Source of the DNA: Euptelea pleiosperma | Lineage: Eukaryota; Streptophyta; Magnoliopsida; Ranunculales; Eupteleaceae | Direction of reading: 5' to 3' | Assembly (NCBI GenBank): GCA_035048495.1 | Contig: CM068553.1 | Span: forward strand, 2,301,259-2,365,258 | Length of the DNA stretch: 64,000 bases | In this document: in pieces, positions 58,091 to 64,000 of the stretch | How the letters are laid out: each line of letters opens with the position of its first letter | Position numbering within the stretch: the stretch's first letter is position 1 | Made by a program: the position numbers and the translations under genes | The notes under the pieces: model-generated | Told to the model about the DNA's origin: nothing | Database searches by the model: none | The model's input: only the letters and a program-made list of their open reading frames with translations

Positions 58091-59504
58091 GTTTCCTTTT
58101 CCGTTTGATAGTCTGGAAGCAAGAAAGAAGTAATGTTTATACAGAAATGGATCCAACCATAAGGTGGGGCCGGCTATCCTTATGCCAACAAGTGGCACTC
58201 AGGTGACAGTCATGGAGTTTGAGAAGTGCGGATAGAGGTGATAAGTGGTCTTTTGGGCTTGGTATAGTTTTAGGATTTTGTGGTGTTTATTCTCTATCCT
58301 TTTATTTATATTTTTTTTTTCACCTTTATGTAGAGTTAATTTTTTGATTTGGTTAAAAGGAATAATGTACAGTTGTGGGTTTCATTTTGCCTGGAAACTA
58401 TATATATGGGATTTGTGTTGGATGTCAATTGATTCATCTTTGTATGACTGATTCTTATCTGTTCGCAAAGTGAAAAGAAGTGCTCCTTTTGTGATTCCAG
58501 CTTTATGGTCTTTCAGGGTAATGTATTAATTTAAGACTGGACTTGTGACTGAACCATAAAAATTCTACTTTTGTTTTCTTCTTTGTTAACGAAGATTTAA
58601 AGGAAGGTCTTGGTCCGAAAACCACAAGGACTCACAAGTTCTGAAGCTAAGATTAAACCTCTGACTTGCCATCATCAGAGCCCCGAGCACGCAATTTCAG
58701 CCAAAAAATGACCTTGCTAGGGTTACCTCCTCTTCAGTAGTATTAGGTACAGGCAGTTGGCATGGAATAGTTTTGTCCAGGCTAGTTGGTCCTTACAACA
58801 CTGATCAGAAAAAAAAAAGAAACGAAACCGAACTAGTAGCAGTTATTCAAAGCAAATTCTTTCCAACATTGCAATTTGGCTTTCCAAACAAAAAAATTGG
58901 AATTTGGACTCCTACAGACCAAAGATTTAGGTCCCGACACTTACCCATGGGATGGGATCCTCCTCCATCTCCAACAGCATCCAAGTTCACGTCACTCTTA
59001 ATCAACTGCTTTTCCGTCATCCACACCAAATTAATAGCCCCAGCCTTCGTTATCTTATTCAGTAACTCTTGGGGCATCTGTCGTGATGTTTGTGCGCCCA
59101 CCATTACTCTCTCTACCGTCTCTTCTTTGTGCTTATTGGCCGTCGTGTTCTTGTTTTGCAAGAGGATTTTTTTTATTCTTTCGTTTCCTCTCTTCGGTTA
59201 CACCAACGAGCAATGCTTTGCCCACGTACCCTTAAACAACTTACATCTTCGTCTTTGTTGGTGATGTTGCTAACTTGCTACTACTACCTCCATTGATACT
59301 TCTGTAGACTTTTCTGTAGCTCACCATCTTGAGATTTCTATATGAGTGTTTAAAGTCTCATTGGGGCTTTGATTATAGCAAATATATATACTCATGTAGC
59401 AAAAACTTTCCGATCAAGAAGGTTTAAGCATACTTGCAATAGGAATCGGTGTTACTTGAGGAAACTATGTCCGTTCTCCTAGTTTCAATACAAAAAATAA
59501 GAGT
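58091..59504 (+). other. GLT1 3' untranslated region and downstream intergenic DNA
   Basis: AATAATGTA near 58361 and other AT-rich signals could direct polyadenylation; the end is not fixed. From about 58600 on no gene is recognised. Frames at 58773-59264 (plus) and 58847-59161 (minus) show no known family. Confidence 0.4.
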
Positions 59505-59645
59505 AAAACGTTGATGACAGGGTGCAATATGAGCTACGTGGCACTCTTAGAGGACTCTGACCGTATGGATGTTTGGCCAATACCAAGGTGGGCCCACAAA
59601 CCAAAATAACCTGATTGGTGATTTCTAGCCGTTGGATTTGATATA
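59505..59645. repeat. MULE-type MITE (CACGTGG family) half element
   Basis: CAATATGAGCTACGTGGCAC, GACTCTGACCGTATGGATG and GTGATTTCTAGCCGTTGG are in family order. The CACGTG core is changed to TACGTG. Further worn related sequence continues to about 60010. Confidence 0.6.
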
Positions 59646-60351
59646 ATCAAATGATCACAAATATCCAAAGAGATCACTGTCACGTGGCTTTCATACAGAT
59701 TATTATAGAGGCTGCGCCTACTAAATCACGTGGTGGCCGACCTACGTACCAAACTTCAGTCTGATTGGTGATTTCTGGTCATTGGGTTTTAGCTTTTTCG
59801 TCATGGGCTTGGACCCTGTTCAGCAGCCTGTTCACGAAGCCCGTAAAAATGTGTTCAAATCCAATGGCTAGAAATCACCAATCAAGCTGATTTTGGTGTG
59901 TATGTTCACTCATGGGCTCTGAGTTCCTGTTATGAACCATGAAAAAAAGCTATAGAAATCAGTGGCTAGGAATCACCGATTGAGCTGATCTTTGTGGGCC
60001 AATTATTTATGGGTTCAGTGGGCTCAAATTGTTCCACGCATAGCAAACTTGTAACCATAACAACTTGAATTTGTTGCAATTTGCTTCCGGTTTCATCAGT
60101 CTACAGCCAGCATTATTGAGCGTAAAAATGCTCTACTAATGGTGCATGTCCTTGCGCTTCTTAAACTCAAACATGTTTGACTCAATTTAAATAGATTGAA
60201 TGGTTGTGATCATTTGATTAGATCAATTTTCAGCCCCAGGATCTCCTAGTCCTAAGGCCATCATCACTATCTTTATGCAAGGGAGAAATGGGTAATTCTA
60301 GGACAGGTGGCACACATGCAGTGGTTCAGATACGAGATCTCCTTGATCAAT

Positions 60352-60713
60352 TTACACATTATGAGCCACGCGGCACACTCTTATAGGACTCCAACCGTGT
60401 GAATGTTTGGCCAATCCCTAGGTGGTTCTACAAACCAAAAATCAGCTTGATTAATGATTTCAAACTTTTGGATCTTTGTAGTTTGTACCCCAAATACTGC
60501 TCAAATTCCCACAGTTGAGATCAACCCATGAAAATAAGTCCAATCCAACGCCTAGAAATCACCAATCAGGCTGATTTTTGGTTTGTAGGTCCACCTAGGG
60601 ATTAGATTGGCCAAACATCCATACGATCAGAGTCCTCTAAGAGTGTTCCACGTGGCTCATACTATTTCTATAATGGGAGCTGGTAAAAAAAGGCTGGTCC
60701 CTGGGGCCCGACC
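60352..60713. mobile_element. MULE-type MITE (CACGTGG family), both halves
   Basis: The left arm is ATGAGCCACGCGGCACACTC; the right arm is GAGTGTTCCACGTGGCTC; the right terminus GGGCCCGACCC is intact. The left terminus GGGTCGGGCTC is lost, so no target-site duplication can be tested. Confidence 0.65.
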
Positions 60714-61091
60714 CTATAAGTATAATAGAACCAAAACTATATGATATATCCCTTAAATCTAAGTAATATAAGCAATACTTATAATTTTCAAAAAAAATTC
60801 TCATTTATCAAGGTCTGCAAAATGAATAAGAATTTATTAATCTTTTTAAAAAATATTTTTTAAACATAAAAATTGGTGACATATATTATAAATAAAAATA
60901 TTCTTTAATTTATAAAACAAAGAATGAGTTTTATGCATGAGACTTTTTTAAAAATTAAAAATTACGGGATTGTTTCGGATTATTAAATATTTCGTATTTT
61001 TTTTTTGTCATGTTTTGAAAACATTGTGATTTGAAACATTTTTTTCAAAAGATGAGATTTTTTCAAAAAGTCTGGTCTAAAATGGAGATTT
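60714..61091. other. Very AT-rich spacer, no gene seen
   Basis: Runs of A and T with no feature. Confidence 0.5.
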
Positions 61092-61438
61092 GCTAACTAT
61101 GGCCATAACGGATTTGGACCTGCCCCGTTACGTTATGTACCGTTTTAACGCTCAGAAAAATGACGGCCATTAGTATTGCTATAATGGTCATTATTTTTCG
61201 TTATAACAAAAATAACGTCTGTTATTTTCTAAAAAAATTGTTAAAAAAAAGTCAGTTATTTTTCGTTATGGATATTGAAATTTGAAAACTTGATATTCAA
61301 ATTTTGAATTTTAGCTCCGTTTTTTTCTTTGTTATTTACGTTTTTGGCCCTGTGCGTTACAATCCGTTATAGTGGCCGTTATAACGGAAAAATAGTAGCA
61401 CCCCAGTCCGTTATACCGTTATAACGGCCCCCTTTTAA
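61092..61438. repeat. GTTATAACGG-family repeat
   Basis: GGCCATAACGGATTTGGACC at the left and GTTATAACGGCCCCCTTTTAAA at the right. Interior TTCGTTATAACAAAAATAACG is shared with 37626-37970. Confidence 0.6.
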
Positions 61439-61616
61439 AAGTTGGTATCATTCTTATGGTACGCTCAAAGCGTACACTAGAGGTCTTGGTTCGTGTTTGT
61501 TTAGCAGGGAGATAAAGGTGATCACATCTGTAATAGGGCAGATCAAAGTAATTTCTCCGTGGTGTAGAGACACACAGAACTAATCTTATGGTTACATGAT
61601 CACAATAAGCAAGTAT

Positions 61617-61905
61617 TTGATGACGGACCATAGTATGAGCCACGTGGAACAATCTTAGATACCACTGACCTTATGGATGTTTGGCCCATCCCTAGGTTGA
61701 GCTACACACCAAAAATCAGCTTGATTAGTTACTTATATCATTTTGGATCTGAGTACTCCAAATAATGCTAGATATCTCAGGGTTAAAAATCAACCCATGA
61801 AAAAGACTCCAAATCCAACGCTTATAAATTACTAATCAGGCTAATTTCTGGTCTATAGGTCTAAGATTATTCCACGTAGCTCGTACTGTGGTCCGGACGT
61901 CCGTC
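61617..61905. mobile_element. MULE-type MITE (CACGTGG family), both halves, worn
   Basis: GATGACGGACCATAGTATGAGCCACGTGG at the left pairs with CCACGTAGCTCGTACTGTGGTCCGGACGTC at the right, with AAAAATCAGCTTGATTAG and CTAATCAGGCTAATTT inside. The outer end differs from the GGGTCGGGCTC type. Confidence 0.6.
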
Positions 61906-62165
61906 AACCAAGATGCGCCCCATTGGCCAGAGTCCAACAGTTACCCACTGATCTGTTATTAATTACCGAAATACTTGCTATCTCCATCGGACGAAACTAC
62001 CCTTAGTATTTCCTTTATCTGTGATTCTGTGCTACTAAAATTAGAACAATAGTTACAATACTACGGAGTATGGACCGATGGGAATGGGTAATTTTGTAAA
62101 CACAATTAATGGGAAAATGAGGAGGAGAAATGGCATTTTTTTCGAAAATCTCATGTTCCCGCGCC

Positions 62166-62359
62166 TATAAATAGCCGTTCTTGTGTTTCAGACTTTCAGT
62201 CCTGTTCGTATCCTCTATCAAATAGATTTGAAGAACAGAAGCAAAAGAGCGAAACCGAAAAGAGAGAAAGATGAGGAAACGAATGAGGAGAGACAACTCG
62301 ATTTGCTCCTGCACTTCTCCTCAATCAACTTTTCTCAATCCGCACTCTACTTTCTGCTG
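62166..62359 (+). promoter_or_regulatory. Possible promoter with TATA box and short first exon
   Basis: TATAAATA at 62166-62173 is followed by a purine-rich leader and an ATG at 62271. The frame MRKRMRRDNSICSCTSPQST runs to a good donor-like site (GCTG then GTAATC) at 62360. An acceptor-like TTTATTTCAG ends at 63241, and joining there leaves a short open frame. No family is recognised. It may be the 5' end of a real gene cut off by later insertions, or chance. Confidence 0.3.
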
Positions 62360-62368
62360 GTAATCTCT

Positions 62369-62394
62369 GTGTGTGTGTGTGTGTGTGTGTGTGT
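62369..62394. repeat. (GT)n microsatellite
   Basis: About thirteen GT units directly after the donor-like site, then TCTGTCTGTCTC. Confidence 0.95.
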
Positions 62395-63639
62395 CTGTCT
62401 GTCTCTGTTTGATGAGTTTTCTGAAAGAAATTGAGGTGAAATTTGAAATTCTTTGCGGTGAAATTTGAAATTGCTGAAAGTTTCTTGAATTTCATGCAGT
62501 TCTGATCGATTTCATAAGTTCCGGTGGTGATTCCGGTCCTTTTAAGTCCGGGATACCAGAAAACCACCGAAAATCTTCATGCTCTGAGCTTTTGGAACAC
62601 AATAACGGCTATTTGATCGATCTGAGGTTTTGGAACTAATCGAACCTCCAGATCAACCTCAAAACTTGAATTGCAGCAGATTTGATGAACTTGAATGAGT
62701 TTTTAATGCTAGATCAGATATAATTAAGCTTCTTGTGGTGAATTGGATCAGTTTTCGGGAGCATTTTACTTCTTTCATGATTGAAAAATGTTTTCAGCAA
62801 AGAAGTTCTTCATTTACCGATCTCAGATTCCAGAAGTAATTTTTACGCCTAGATCGGTTTCAAAACCGGAAATCCGGAAATGTTTTTGGCAAAGGAGCTT
62901 TAAGTCTTTTGATCTCGGATTCCGATTTTCGACTCTAGTTGCTACTGTCAATGGACTTCGAAACCTGAAAATATCTTCTGGTTATAAAACCTGAATTTTT
63001 TTAGTTGATCTGTAAACATTAGTTATAGATTAAGCTTCTTATGTGAATCGGATCTATTATTAGCTTGAATTCGTAATTCCTTAAGTAACTGATGAGTATT
63101 TATAGTTTATCTCTGTTCCTGAACTTTAAACTCTGAAATCCAAATCGAGTTTCTCAATCTCCATTTCGTGATCTAGTTTTTTTCCGATTACCGATCGTTT
63201 TTTAGTTAAATTTTCCTATTTCTGCTTTTCTATTTATTTCAGTGAATTTCTGCCGTCGATGATCCTAATTCCACCGGAAACACAGAAGGCTTTTCAGTAC
63301 GTTTCAGTGGTATTGTCGATATGGCCAAAACCTCCCTGGAAATGAAAACTACATCAATTTTCTTACGAGGCCAAAGTTTTGTAGTCATAGTTTGGTAACT
63401 TGTAGTCTCGATCCTCTATTTCTCCCAACGCGCGATCAGCAGTGCAAGATCAAATTTGCTTTTGGAGCCTTAACGAGCACTAAAAACAAATCTGGTCTTG
63501 TACCGCAAGAGCAAATTATTTCTCGCAAGGGTCGCATGTTTGACACACAGGTACAGGAGCACCATAATCACGTAGGACCCCGCACGTCTACCCTTGCCGT
63601 GCATATTCACTGAGATGGAAGAAAAAGGTTTGAGATCCA
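62395..63639. other. Non-coding stretch, possible intron or intergenic
   Basis: Moderately AT-rich, with phrases such as GAATTGGATCAG and GGTTTCAAAACCGG. It could be an intron of the tentative gene starting at 62166. No recognised protein. Confidence 0.35.
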
Positions 63640-64000
63640 CACTTCCGAAATGCCACGCGGCACTCTTCCAGCCCCATATCCATAGATGTTTGACCCACTC
63701 TTGGTGGACTTGCATACCATAAAGCACATATTTGGCTGACAGTCAGTGTATGTCCACCAGTGGGCCATCGACGGGAAAAATCTACAATACAGAATTCTGT
63801 TGAGTAATTTTTCATCATGCGCTTGGAACCAATCCATAGGCCTATTAATGAATCCCACAATGAAAAAGTACTCAAATCTAATCTAATAGTTAGAAATCAC
63901 GAATCACGCTGATATGGAGTGTAGATCAGCCGAAATGTGGGCCACACATTCATAGGATTTGTGGGCCCAAAAGAGTAACACGTGGCAATTTTTAGGGACG
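63640..64000. repeat. MITE related to the CACGTGG family, running off the window
   Basis: CCACGCGGCACTCTTCC at the left and AAGAGTAACACGTGGCAATTTTTAGGG at the right edge form inverted arms. TAGAAATCACGAATCACGCTGAT is the shared core. The right end of the element lies at or beyond the window edge. Confidence 0.5.

Noticed and set aside
58847..59161. 104-codon minus-strand frame downstream of GLT1
   Set aside because: No recognised family, no promoter or splice structure, and it lies in worn intergenic DNA. A profile search would be needed.

Overview
This is a nuclear window from a flowering plant. The evidence is spliced genes with plant-type introns, one intact plastid-type NADH-dependent glutamate synthase gene, and dense plant transposons: L1- and RTE-type LINEs, tRNA-derived SINEs, Copia and Gypsy-derived LTR elements, and hAT, Tourist-like and Mutator-like MITEs. 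The species cannot be fixed from sequence alone.

Layout. 1-6.2 kb: remains of two L1-type LINEs, one on each strand, plus a 102-bp LINE tail with its own target-site duplication. 6.2-7.0 kb: the first coding exon (minus strand) of a Lys/Arg/Glu/Ser-rich nuclear protein gene; no further exon was found in the window. 7.7-10.7 kb: MITEs, including a hAT MITE with an 8-bp target-site duplication. 10.8-23.5 kb: a nest. Exons resembling the plant En/Spm-associated Transposase_24 family are interrupted by a minus-strand Copia element (LTRs near 12.4 and 23.1 kb). A MITE sits inside the Copia RNase H region. A young non-autonomous LTR element (two 1,437-bp LTRs that look identical, Gypsy-type primer site, no pol) lies between two identical 803-bp copies of the surrounding Copia/MITE sequence. 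23.5-41.7 kb: gene-free intergenic DNA with an RTE LINE, SINEs of two families, Tourist-like MITEs and many long-inverted-repeat MITEs, several with 9-bp target-site duplications. 41.7-58.1 kb: the NADH-GOGAT gene (GLT1) with promoter, TATA box, long leader and 22 coding exons that join into a complete frame of 2,214 codons. 58.1-64 kb: its 3' flank, more copies of the same MITEs, and a possible promoter with a short exon near 62.2 kb.

Functionally the window holds one clear working gene. GLT1 makes glutamate from glutamine and 2-oxoglutarate in plastids using NADH, as part of ammonium assimilation with glutamine synthetase. The most unusual points are: (i) the H-LTR-internal-LTR-H arrangement at 13.36-19.80 kb, which simple retrotransposon insertion cannot produce and which is either a recombination product or an assembly artefact; (ii) a set of Mutator-like MITEs that share internal sequence but have different ends and carry CACGTG motifs, one sitting about 330 bp upstream of the GLT1 TATA box; and (iii) a GC-AG intron in GLT1. 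No cellular system that looks new was found.
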